This document shows, piece by piece, positions 35,210-42,852 of a stretch of 64,000 nucleotides of DNA. The notes below the pieces were generated by a model. The model made no database searches. It saw only the letters and a list, made by a program, of their open reading frames with translations, and was not told the origin of the DNA. The position numbers and the translations under genes are program-made. The first letter of the stretch is position 1. Each line of letters begins with the position of its first letter. This stretch comes from Candidatus Pacearchaeota archaeon (GTDB lineage Archaea; Nanobdellota; Nanobdellia; Pacearchaeales; GW2011-AR1): positions 498,159 to 562,158 of the forward strand of contig JAVZCO010000001.1 in NCBI GenBank assembly GCA_038874355.1, read 5' to 3'.

Positions 35210-35553
35210 TTTAATCTAATTGAATATTTTTTAATTTTTAAGCTCTTGCAATCAAAGTTTTTCTTAAGATATTTTATTAATTCTTTTAATTTATGCGGTT
35301 TTGTACATATAGAAGCTTCTATTATGACAATATTATACTCAGGATAAGAGCTATATATAATATGACTTGTAGACAAAAAATAGCAGATATTTATTCCTTG
35401 ATGATTATAATATTTATATGTTCTTCTTATAATTTTAGAATCAAGTAAACTAGAAATAGTATCAAGAATACTGTAAACCTTTTTTCTGTCATCTAAGATA
35501 TCTTTTGTTTTTGTCTTTAAAATAAAAATAAAATTATGTATTTTATTTATCAT
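35206..35553 (-). CDS. speD: SpeD-family pyruvoyl decarboxylase with variant active site
   Basis: 115 residues, the normal size of the bacterial/archaeal S-adenosylmethionine decarboxylase proenzyme. The self-cleavage serine is S63 in STSHIIYSSYPE, where the canonical form is ESHxSxHTYPE; the preceding Glu and the following His are changed. C83 (SIC) fits the catalytic cysteine. Canonical SpeD makes the aminopropyl donor for spermidine; family members with altered sites have been reported to decarboxylate ornithine or arginine. It lies eight bases after the speE-like gene and next to bpsA-like, so a polyamine role is well supported while the exact substrate is open. Confidence 0.8.
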   Translation of the reverse strand: MINKIHNFIFILKTKTKDILDDRKKVYSILDTISSLLDSKIIRRTYKYYNHQGINICYFLSTSHIIYSSYPEYNIVIIEASICTKPHKLKELIKYLKKNFDCKSLKIKKYSIRLK

Positions 35554-35561
35554 TTTGTGTT

Positions 35562-36467
35562 TTATAATTTGGAAAAAAGATATTTATCTCTTTCATGAAT
35601 AACACCCCAGTTTTTATTTAAATTCTCTAAAATATCATTTGAAAATGAACGAAAAATTGAATAAAAAAGCATAGAATTAAGCCATTTTAGATTTATTTTT
35701 AGAGTCTTTATTTTAATTTCTATATCTTTTTCAGAGAATTTGAGGGGGTCTACAATATCAGAAGCTATTAATCTCCCCCAAAAGTCTACATAATGAGGTA
35801 TCCAGATCCTATAAGGTCTAACAATTTTGAATACAGACTTGTAAGTTTGAATTATTCTATAATAAACTTCTCCCGCAGAGTCAGGAGACTCGCAATGAGT
35901 AACAATGGCTGACTTTTCTTTCATAATTCTCTTTAGATTAAGAATAAACTCCTTTGAAAAAATCTTTAGAGCAAAATTTTTAGGGTCAGAAATATCTAAG
36001 ACGATGAGATCATATTTATTATGAGTGTCTTTTACATAGTCAAAACCATCATTAAAATAAAGACGAACTCTTTTATCGTTAAAATATTTTTTAACTTCTG
36101 GGAAGTATTTCCTACAAATATTTACTACATCTTTATCGATTTCTACAAGATCTATTCTTTGAATATAAGGATATTTTATTAATTCCCCTAAAGAAAAACC
36201 ATCCCCTCCGCCAATAACTAACACTTCTTTTATTTTTTCCATAGATAAAACAACAGGGTGTATAAGACTTTCATGAACATAACTATTAAATTTTTCACAA
36301 ATTTGTATCTCATTATCAAGAGTAAGAATCTTTCCAAAAAGGTTAGACTTATATATTTCTATCTTTTGAAATCTAGAGAATTTATGAAAAATTCTTTTAA
36401 CCCTAATTAAATGTTTTATATTTTGAGAATTCCAATTCTTAAACCAGATTAATTTATTTTTTCTCAT
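35562..36467 (-). CDS. speE: Spermidine synthase-like aminopropyltransferase
   Basis: About 301 residues from MRKNKLIWFK (ATG 36467); an ATG 20 codons upstream would overlap the previous gene more deeply and lacks family similarity. Motifs: VLVIGGGDGF (substrate nucleotide loop), LVEIDKDVV, and LIVLDISDP with the catalytic aspartates. These enzymes transfer aminopropyl from decarboxylated SAM to putrescine or similar amines. The C-terminal third (after about 215) is longer than in E. coli SpeE and diverged. It overlaps the bpsA-like gene by 14 bases. Confidence 0.87.
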   Translation of the reverse strand: MRKNKLIWFKNWNSQNIKHLIRVKRIFHKFSRFQKIEIYKSNLFGKILTLDNEIQICEKFNSYVHESLIHPVVLSMEKIKEVLVIGGGDGFSLGELIKYPYIQRIDLVEIDKDVVNICRKYFPEVKKYFNDKRVRLYFNDGFDYVKDTHNKYDLIVLDISDPKNFALKIFSKEFILNLKRIMKEKSAIVTHCESPDSAGEVYYRIIQTYKSVFKIVRPYRIWIPHYVDFWGRLIASDIVDPLKFSEKDIEIKIKTLKINLKWLNSMLFYSIFRSFSNDILENLNKNWGVIHERDKYLFSKL

Positions 36468-37467
36468 AATATTGGTAAAAGTACATTTTCCCCCATTTCT
36501 TTTCTTTTGATCTATCATAAAAATCATTTTTTGGGTATTTAAAATTTTTTGTTATTTTTAATTCAATTATTGTTTCAGGCGATAATGAAACTCCTGGAAG
36601 AAATTCAGAAAAACCAAAACGCTTTAAAAAACTAATAAGTTTTAATTTTGATACATCTTGTTGAAATAAATTTAATAACTCTTTGATAAATCTTTTAATT
36701 AATATTTCCGGGCAATCGTAAGTAACTGCTTTCTTTTCTATTTTATTTATTTTTAATCCGTGCGATTTAATAAAATTAAATAATTTTTTTCTTTCTTTAT
36801 ATGTGAATATAGGAATATCGTCAACTAATTGAATAACGAATTGGCCGCCGAAACCATTTTTTGATAAACAGTTTATTACTCTTGTTAAAAAAGAAATATA
36901 CCCACCAAGACAATGTGAAGAATCAAAAAAGAAATAATCATAAGACTTTAAAAATTTTTTAGGTAAAGGTTCTCTCACATCATAATGAAAGGTGTTAATC
37001 TTATATCTCTTTTTTTTAGAAACCTTCTCAATGTAATTTATAATTCTTGTATCTATCTCTAAAACATCTATTTTTAATTTATTGAAATTTGCAGCTAAAA
37101 AAATACTTAATAGATCATCATCTCCTAAGATTAAGATTTTTTTAATAGAAAATTTGTTTAATGAATCCTTAAAAAGGTCTAGTTTTTTAAACATCGTTCG
37201 TTTGTCTGTATATAGCTGAGAATACTTCAATGTAGGGGAATTAATTTTTCTAAACCTCTCAATTTCTTTTGGGAAAAACCATTTTTTTGAACTAAACTTG
37301 CTTTGAATATCGCAATTATTTAAATAATTTGCAATTTTACAAGGATTTTTTTGATATAGAATCCATAAGTCCATCAGTATGTCCTCAACTTTTGATTCAG
37401 ATCTCATAAAATCCATAAAAGAATATCTTCTTTTGATACTCTCTTCTATTTCTTTTATTCTGTTCAT
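36454..37467 (-). CDS. bpsA: BpsA-like branched-chain polyamine synthase
   Basis: 337 residues: an N-terminal helical part (about 1-90) and a Rossmann-like domain with the BpsA hallmark GDDD (G115-D118, in ILILGDDDLLSIF), then VLEIDTRI and DYFFFDSSHCLGG. BpsA of Thermococcus adds two aminopropyl groups to spermidine to make N4-bis(aminopropyl)spermidine, a branched polyamine typical of thermophiles. It is first in the minus-strand operon with speE-like, speD-like, kinase-like and methyltransferase genes. Whether the product is a free polyamine or a modified conjugate is unknown. Confidence 0.8.
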   Translation of the reverse strand: MNRIKEIEESIKRRYSFMDFMRSESKVEDILMDLWILYQKNPCKIANYLNNCDIQSKFSSKKWFFPKEIERFRKINSPTLKYSQLYTDKRTMFKKLDLFKDSLNKFSIKKILILGDDDLLSIFLAANFNKLKIDVLEIDTRIINYIEKVSKKKRYKINTFHYDVREPLPKKFLKSYDYFFFDSSHCLGGYISFLTRVINCLSKNGFGGQFVIQLVDDIPIFTYKERKKLFNFIKSHGLKINKIEKKAVTYDCPEILIKRFIKELLNLFQQDVSKLKLISFLKRFGFSEFLPGVSLSPETIIELKITKNFKYPKNDFYDRSKEKKWGKMYFYQYYEKK

Positions 37468-37596
37468 ACTCTCTTTAAAAATCAGTTAATATTTAAATTT
37501 TGTTTTATCAAAATAAAAAATTTAGGAAAATAAAGAATTTAGCATTTAATCTTAAATGCTTTGGAGAAAAGTGTTTTTGTGCTATGCCCAATACAT

Positions 37597-38016
37597 TCAA
37601 AAATTAAATAAAGTTTTAAGTTCGGTTGGGTTTGAAACTATTTTTTTTATTTGTTCTAAGTAGTCATCATTCAATCTGTTGAACAAAATATAAGGTTTAT
37701 TTATAAGATGATTATTTGGTAGATCTATACTACTTGCCGAATCCCAAAGTCCGACTTTCGTAACTTTTCCCTCTAAATTCAACTGTTCCCAAATTCTTTG
37801 AGCTGCATTTGGTAAATAAGGCTGTGTTAAAATAGCTAGAGTTTTACATAAATTAGCACATAAATATAAAGTACAGTTTGTTCTTTTATTATCTTTTTTT
37901 ACAGTATTCCATGGTTCGCTATCATTAAAATATTTATTTCCATAAGATACAAGAGAAAGGATCTTAAAAAACATCGATTTTGCAAGCGATATGGTAAAAA
38001 TAGGCTTAATAGACAC
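37597..38016 (-). pseudogene. metG: Fragment of methionyl-tRNA synthetase (anticodon-binding domain)
   Basis: A 139-residue frame matching the MetRS C-terminal helical domain: VSYGNKYFNDSEPW and LAILTQPYLPNAAQRIW are diagnostic. The whole catalytic half with HIGH and KMSKS is absent; upstream the sequence changes into a plus-strand radical SAM remnant. It cannot charge tRNA. This is most simply debris from insertion or recombination inside the island. A complete metG must exist elsewhere. Confidence 0.85.
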
Positions 38017-38259
38017 ATTAAATCATGTAAAAATCATGTAATAATGGTTCCATATCCAGGAACTCCGTTAGCAAGAAATCCAGATAAATATGGAATAAAA
38101 ATTTTAACTAGAGATTAGAAGCAAGATGACGAATACGGATTACCAGTTTTCGAATCTCGAACAATCGAAAGAAAAGAAATTCTCGATTTATATGAATATG
38201 CCAATATTAGATTCGCTGAAGTTTTGGAAGAAACTTATAATTCTATGCTTGTTGAATAA
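37991..38259 (+). pseudogene. C-terminal remnant of a B12-type radical SAM protein
   Basis: Reading across two lesions gives GLIDTLNH, then VPYPGTPLARNPDKYGIKIL, then DDEYGLPVFESRTIERKEI and RFAEVLE, typical of the end of BchE-like radical SAM proteins. Lesion one is an 11-base tandem duplication (GTAAAAATCAT, about 38025-38039) that shifts the frame. Lesion two is a TAG at 38116-38118 where a Trp codon would fit. The iron-sulfur half is missing. It overlaps the opposite-strand MetRS fragment by 26 bases. Confidence 0.7.
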
Positions 38260-38289
38260 CTTTTTAACCTATAACAGATTTAATCGTTT

Positions 38290-38742
38290 ATGAAGATTAA
38301 ATTAGCAAGAAAAGAATACTTAGAAGTATTTATACCAACAAAACAAGAATTTAACGAAGATTATGGGATTTCTGAAAAATCAGAAAATTTTATTATTGAA
38401 GAATTTGAAGACTATCTAAAAAGAGGGTGTATAATCCTGGCGGCGATAGATAAATCCAAAATTATAGGATATCTTGCAGGAATAATTGAAGAATATTTAT
38501 ATGAGAAATTTGGTTATATCGGAGAAGTTTTTATTTCAAAGAAATTCAGAAATAAAGGAATTTCAACTAAATTAAAAGATAAATTTATTGAATTTCTTAA
38601 ATCAAAAAATATTAATTTATGTAGAATAGATGTAAATCCAGATAATTCTGCTCAAGAAGTTTATAAAAAGTGGGGTTTCAAGATAGATAGATATAGAATG
38701 AGTTTAAAGTTATCTAAGAAATTAACAACGGCGACCCCCTAA
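38290..38742 (+). CDS. GNAT-family N-acetyltransferase
   Basis: 150 residues, full-length GNAT: N-terminal strand-helix (KIKLARKEYLEVF), acetyl-CoA motif A IGEVFISKKFRNKGISTKL, and motif B NPDNSAQEVYKKWGF. Such RimI-like enzymes acetylate amines of small molecules or proteins. It is the only intact gene among the fragments between the two biosynthetic blocks. Polyamine acetylation would suit the location but is only a guess. Confidence 0.86.
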   Translation: MKIKLARKEYLEVFIPTKQEFNEDYGISEKSENFIIEEFEDYLKRGCIILAAIDKSKIIGYLAGIIEEYLYEKFGYIGEVFISKKFRNKGISTKLKDKFIEFLKSKNINLCRIDVNPDNSAQEVYKKWGFKIDRYRMSLKLSKKLTTATP

Positions 38743-38757
38743 AACCTTAGATATTGT

Positions 38758-38822
38758 CTTGCTTCGCAAGAAATATTATACAAAACTCAAACTCAACTTT
38801 GAGCTTTTGGGCATTCGCCCAA
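38758..38822. other. Three consecutive short hairpins
   Basis: Perfect inverted repeats in a row: CTTGC-TTC-GCAAG (38758-38770), CTCAA-CT-TTGAG (38792-38803) and TTGGGC-ATTC-GCCCAA (38807-38822). The 38743-39103 gap between the GNAT and the small peptide otherwise holds only the methyltransferase remnant and the promoter copy. The DNA here is notably less AT-rich. Recombination-site-like or REP-like nature is possible; unproven. Confidence 0.5.
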
Positions 38823-38874
38823 CGTTGCACTAAAACTCAATCCCTGCAAGTATTCAGGAAAAATGAACAGCAAT

Positions 38875-39000
38875 TTAACGGTTCCGCTCACCTGCATTTC
38901 CGTCTCCCACATCCAAAATTTCAATTATATATTTATCTGGCTTTAATCCCCATAAACATTTTTCTTCTTTATATTTTTTTTCAAATAAATTTTTTTGCAT
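38875..39000 (-). pseudogene. Truncated start of a class I methyltransferase
   Basis: A 41-codon frame starting at ATG 39000 reads as the N-terminus of a TehB-like methyltransferase, with CLWGLKPDKYIIEILDVGDG (compare WG...P...LDLGCG) and then stops. No continuation is found in other frames. The start region is the 39-base promoter copy shared with the gene at 31354. Remnant of a lost gene. Confidence 0.55.
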
Positions 39001-39029
39001 TAATAAAAAAGAAAAAGGAAGTTTATAAA
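38991..39029 (-). repeat. Copy of the 31345-31383 promoter/start region
   Basis: 39 bases matching 31345-31383 except two positions, including the minus-strand ATG (39000) and TATA box (TTTATAAA, about 39022). Here it heads the truncated methyltransferase. Confidence 0.7.
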
Positions 39030-39103
39030 ATTTGTGAAGAAGAAAGATTTTTAAATTTTTATTTTTTTAAATTATAAAAGTAAAATATAGGAGGAAAAAC
39101 AAA

Positions 39104-39208
39104 ATGTCAAAATGCAAAGCGATTTTAGATGTAAAAAAAATTGAGAGAATTAGTTTACAAAAGAAAAATCAAAAATCTTCTAATAATGTTAAAAAATCTA
39201 ATAAATAA
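39104..39208 (+). CDS. Small basic peptide, candidate RiPP precursor
   Basis: A 34-residue ORF: starts MSKCKAILDVKKIERI, continues with a Ser-Leu-Gln-Lys-Lys stretch and ends in a Lys/Asn/Ser-rich tail (NNVKKSNK). It has the strongest ribosome binding site in the region, GGAGG at 39090-39094, nine bases before the ATG. The next gene, 26 bases downstream, is a radical SAM/SPASM enzyme with a PqqD-like domain, the domain that binds RiPP leader peptides. The first half could be a helical leader and the tail the core. It has one Cys and no aromatic residue. No known precursor family recognised. Confidence 0.6.
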   Translation: MSKCKAILDVKKIERISLQKKNQKSSNNVKKSNK

Positions 39209-39234
39209 AATCCTTTTTTATTTTATTTTTTAAG

Positions 39235-40524
39235 ATGATAGAAAAACTACATTATTATAGTATACCCCATTTAATTCATATTGAAACAACTTATGGATGC
39301 AATCAGGGATGTATTTTTTGTTATAATCCTAATAGAAATTACTCTATTGATTATAAAAAATTAGACAAAATTATAGATAGTGTTTATAAATCAAAAATAC
39401 CCCATGTTTATCTTATTGGAGGGGAACCTTCACTTTTAAGTGTTAAAAAATTAAATGAATATATAGATAAACTTTCAAAATATTCTTCAGTTACAATTGT
39501 AACTAATGGTTTTAAGTATATGAAAGGTCTCTCAAAAAATCTCGCTTGCTTAGGCATCCCAATTCATGGAGATAAAAAAACCCATGAATATTTAACTAAT
39601 AATCCTAAAAGTTATAATAAAATAATTAGTAATATAAAAAAATATATTGAAGAAGGTTTTGATGTAAGAATTATCCCTGTTTTGACATCTATTAATTATA
39701 ATCAGATGTATAATATAATTAAACTCTCTACTAAATTAGGAGCGGAAAGTGTTTTTGTAGATAGATTTGAGCCAGGAGGAATTGGTAGCAAATTAACAAA
39801 AAAACTTTTACCTTCAACCAAACAGTTTAAAATTGCTTTAGATCAAATGATAAAAGCAAAAAAAGATTTCGGAATTCCTCTTGGTTTTGGTACAGCAATT
39901 CCTTATTGTTTAGACAAAAGATTAATTGATGAAAATATTTATGCAAATTGCGGAGCAGGGATAACTTTTGGAGCTATAAATCCAAATGGCGATTTTAGAA
40001 TTTGTAATCAATCTTTAAAGGTTTATGGAAATGTTTTAAAAGAACCATTAGAAAAAATTTGGAATAAAAAAGAATTAGACGAATTTAGAAATTTAAGTTG
40101 GGTTAATGAGCCTTGTAAAAGTTGTAATTTACTCTACGAATGTTTAGGAGGTTGTAAGGTTGATTCTAATTTCCCTGGAGAATTTTGTATTGATTATTCT
40201 GTAAGATGTTGTAAAGAACCTCTTAATAAAATTAAAATTAAAACAAAAAAACTAATATTTAAAGTACCAACAAACATGAGAAGATTTAAGAAAAATAGAT
40301 ATTTAAAATTAAATGATTTTCATAAAGAAATTTATATTGTTACAAGGTATCAAACAGTAGAGATTGATGAATCTACTAAAAGAATAGTAAAGTTTATTTT
40401 AAAGAATGAAGATTATATTTTAGAGAAAGAAATTTTAGATAAATTTTCAAATGATTTTGAAAAAAAAGATTTAAGAGAGCTACTTTCAAAATTTATATAT
40501 ATCGGAGCAATAGATGAAATATAA
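39235..40524 (+). CDS. Radical SAM/SPASM peptide maturase with C-terminal PqqD-like RRE
   Basis: 429 residues. Radical SAM motif CNQGCIFC (C22, C26, C29), LIGGEPSLL, and a TNG strand. The SPASM-type auxiliary cluster region has YANCGAG, FRICNQ, EPCKSCNLLYECLGGC and FCIDYSVRCC. Residues about 340-429 look like a PqqD/RiPP recognition element: a strand pair, then VEIDESTKRIVKFIL, a helix-turn-helix and LLSKFIYIGAI. This architecture is typical of enzymes that crosslink or epimerise ribosomal peptides. It overlaps the next radical SAM gene by 11 bases. Confidence 0.9.
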   Translation: MIEKLHYYSIPHLIHIETTYGCNQGCIFCYNPNRNYSIDYKKLDKIIDSVYKSKIPHVYLIGGEPSLLSVKKLNEYIDKLSKYSSVTIVTNGFKYMKGLSKNLACLGIPIHGDKKTHEYLTNNPKSYNKIISNIKKYIEEGFDVRIIPVLTSINYNQMYNIIKLSTKLGAESVFVDRFEPGGIGSKLTKKLLPSTKQFKIALDQMIKAKKDFGIPLGFGTAIPYCLDKRLIDENIYANCGAGITFGAINPNGDFRICNQSLKVYGNVLKEPLEKIWNKKELDEFRNLSWVNEPCKSCNLLYECLGGCKVDSNFPGEFCIDYSVRCCKEPLNKIKIKTKKLIFKVPTNMRRFKKNRYLKLNDFHKEIYIVTRYQTVEIDESTKRIVKFILKNEDYILEKEILDKFSNDFEKKDLRELLSKFIYIGAIDEI

Positions 40525-41413
40525 AAATTTTATTCAAAGATGTGATTGGGAAATAACAACAAAGTGTAATCTTAATTGTAAACATTGTTTAATTAATTAT
40601 AAGCCGAAAAAAGAACTTTCTACTAAAGAGTGTTTTTTAGTGATAGATCTATTAAAAAAATTGGGGTGCAAGCAGATAAATTTTACTGGTGGCGAAGCTC
40701 TTATCAAAAAAAATTTTTTAAAAATTTTAAAGTACTCTTATGAAAGAGGGATAGTAAATAACCTTTTTACAAATGGAACACAGATTAATAGTAAAAATAT
40801 TATTTTTCTTAAAAAATACATTAATTATATTGGAGTAAGTATTGAAGGAATGAAAGAAGAAAATGATTTTATTAGGGGAAAAAACTCTTACAACAAAGTA
40901 AAAAGAACATTAGTATTATTAAATAAAGAAAAAATTCCTTTTGGAATTTATATGACTTTAAATAAAAAGAACATATTAAATCTCAAAAAAATTCTTAAAA
41001 AAATTGTTAAATATAATCCTAAAAATATTAGTTTAAACGAACTCGTTTTTAGGGGAAAAGCTAAAAAAAATAAAAAAAAAGTATATGTAAAAATAAATAA
41101 TAAAGAAATCTTAAGAATTTTAAAAGAAATTTTTCCTGACGAAAGATTTAGAATTGAGAGGGGTTGTAATATTAATCCAAAAAATATTTTTCTAACCTCT
41201 GAAGGAAAGTTTTATTTCTGTACGGAAATAAGGCAATGTAAAAAAACAAAATTTTTAGGAAGTTTTTTTCCTCCCAATTTTCATAAATTCAAAAAATTCT
41301 CAAATAATTTTTCTAAAAAGAATTTGCCAAAAAATTGCCCTTATTTCTCTTATATTTCAAAAAATATAAAATTAAATCTTTTAACAGGTAAAAAATGCCC
41401 ATTTATAAAATAA
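40514..41413 (+). CDS. Second radical SAM enzyme of the peptide cluster
   Basis: 299 residues with CNLNCKHC (C18, C22, C25), NFTGGEALI, LFTNGTQ and a VSIEG strand, the usual order for MoaA/PqqE-like radical SAM proteins. C-terminal cysteines (RGCNIN, YFCTEI, NCPYFS, KKCPFIK) suggest at least one extra Fe-S site, in a pattern different from the first enzyme. It is very lysine-rich. It overlaps both neighbours, so the four genes form a tight operon. Confidence 0.88.
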   Translation: MKYKNFIQRCDWEITTKCNLNCKHCLINYKPKKELSTKECFLVIDLLKKLGCKQINFTGGEALIKKNFLKILKYSYERGIVNNLFTNGTQINSKNIIFLKKYINYIGVSIEGMKEENDFIRGKNSYNKVKRTLVLLNKEKIPFGIYMTLNKKNILNLKKILKKIVKYNPKNISLNELVFRGKAKKNKKKVYVKINNKEILRILKEIFPDERFRIERGCNINPKNIFLTSEGKFYFCTEIRQCKKTKFLGSFFPPNFHKFKKFSNNFSKKNLPKNCPYFSYISKNIKLNLLTGKKCPFIK

Positions 41414-41958
41414 ATATAAAAAATATTTTTCCAGGAATTTCGAAAGTTTGTAAAAATTGTAATATTTGTTGTAGAACTTATGGTTGGCTTTTAGAAGAGG
41501 AGGCAAAGAAATTTTATAAAAGAGGGTATCCAATAATAAATTTAAATAATTCTATTTTTTGTATAGATTCATTTAAACGGGATAAAAAAGGAAATTTAAT
41601 TTTGAATAAAATTCCTCGTTGCCGATTTTATAAAAAAAAGAAGTGTTTAATTAATAAAAACAAACCTCTTGATTGTAAACTTTTTCCTATTAAAGTCAGA
41701 TTCAATGAAGATGATTGTTTTTTAGGTTTAAGTCTTGGTTGTAAATATATATCTAATCTAAGTGAGAAAGAAAAAAATAAACTCTATAAGAGAGTAAAAA
41801 ATTTTATAGAACATATGCCAAAAAAAGATTTAGATAAATATCTTAATTTAATGTATAATGTTAACTTAATATCCCAACCTAAAAAGTTTTGGATGAAAAA
41901 ATTAATAACTTTTAAAAAAGAAGGAAATTCTTGGAAATTAATATCTTTTCATGACTAA
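41395..41958 (+). CDS. YkgJ-family zinc/iron-chelating cysteine-cluster protein
   Basis: 187 residues. The cluster CKNCNICCR (C19, C22, C25, C26), then RCRFY, KKCLI and LDCKLFPI matches the YkgJ (CxxCxxCC) family, which is thought to bind Fe-S or zinc. Such proteins occur beside radical SAM enzymes in several peptide pathways. It is the last gene of the operon and ends 21 bases inside the convergent Bud23-like gene. Exact role unknown. Confidence 0.82.
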   Translation: MPIYKINIKNIFPGISKVCKNCNICCRTYGWLLEEEAKKFYKRGYPIINLNNSIFCIDSFKRDKKGNLILNKIPRCRFYKKKKCLINKNKPLDCKLFPIKVRFNEDDCFLGLSLGCKYISNLSEKEKNKLYKRVKNFIEHMPKKDLDKYLNLMYNVNLISQPKKFWMKKLITFKKEGNSWKLISFHD

Positions 41959-42633
41959 ATAAATTGTTCTTTTTTTTGGTATATCTGGCCAATCAATAAT
42001 TATTTCTCCATAAAAACCATTATTAGTAAAAATTCTAGCAATCTCTTTTAATTCTTTTTCACTTTTTGGATAAAATTGAATAATAAGAGGCCCTCCCTCA
42101 TTTAAAACAGAATAAATTCCTTGAGCTACTTTTTTTATGTCATTTTTGTCTTTGATCCACTGAAGAGCGGAAACAGAAACAACTCCATCAAATTTACGAC
42201 CATTAAATAATTCTTTAATATCTCTCATATCCCCAACATAAGCTTCAAATCCTTTTTCTTTTGCTTTTTCTATCATTTTTGGAATTAAATCCATACATAC
42301 CACATTATATCCAGCAGAGCGATAAACCTCCGCGGTATATCCTGGCCCTGAACCAATATCTAATAAAGATTTTCCTGGTTCTAATTCTAAAAGTTCTAAA
42401 ACTCTATACGCAATTTTTTCTTGCGCTCTTCTCATACCTCCAGAACGTGCATATTTTTCTACTTCTTCATCACTATAATAAAGAAAGGGATCTCCTAAAT
42501 ATTCTTCAGGTCTATCATTTTTTACAAACCATCCTTTATCTTTCTTTGAGCTTACTTTTTTTCTTTGATTTCTGTTAAATTCCCTTTCCATTTCTTTAAA
42601 TAAATAATTTTCTAAATTTTTATTCTTTTTCAT
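41938..42633 (-). CDS. Bud23-like rRNA (guanine-N7) methyltransferase
   Basis: 231 residues. The order DPFLYYSDEEVEKYARSGG, RVLELLELEPGKSLLDIGSGPG, SVSALQWI and PLIIQFYPKSEKE with a final YLVMKR follows Bud23/WBSCR22, which methylates a conserved guanine of small-subunit rRNA. A 50-residue basic extension precedes the usual start. No Trm112-like partner is visible here. It is probably a core gene that forms the right border of the island; its promoter and start codon are the second copy of the 89-bp repeat. Confidence 0.87.
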   Translation of the reverse strand: MKKNKNLENYLFKEMEREFNRNQRKKVSSKKDKGWFVKNDRPEEYLGDPFLYYSDEEVEKYARSGGMRRAQEKIAYRVLELLELEPGKSLLDIGSGPGYTAEVYRSAGYNVVCMDLIPKMIEKAKEKGFEAYVGDMRDIKELFNGRKFDGVVSVSALQWIKDKNDIKKVAQGIYSVLNEGGPLIIQFYPKSEKELKEIARIFTNNGFYGEIIIDWPDIPKKRTIYLVMKRY

Positions 42634-42719
42634 ATTCTTTTTAAGATCCTGAGGTTTATAAATCTTTTGTTTTTGTTACTTTTAAGTGAATATAAATAGA
42701 TGAAGTTGATTTTTTAAAT
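42631..42719. repeat. Direct repeat DR2 (89 bp), copy of 32231-32319
   Basis: Same orientation and one mismatch relative to DR1. It covers the start codon and TATA box of the Bud23-like gene and ends 133 bases before thrS. The remaining gap 42720-42852 is AT-rich and carries the thrS promoter. Confidence 0.97.
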
Positions 42720-42852
42720 TATAAAGATATCAAAGTAATTTTTATTACTTATTAATCACTACAAAATAAAAAGGTTTAAATAGTAGAAAATTAAATTATA
42801 TTTAATAAAAATAATTAGAAAGATTATTAAATAATATTAACTTGAAGATTTA

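Noticed and set aside
38757-38880. Possible integron attC site
   Set aside because: GCCCAAC and its complement fit the core consensus, but no second core site at proper distance and no integrase gene were found.
38754-39077. Plus-strand 107-residue frame after the GNAT
   Set aside because: Runs through the hairpins and the antisense methyltransferase remnant; no domain, poor composition for a real protein here.
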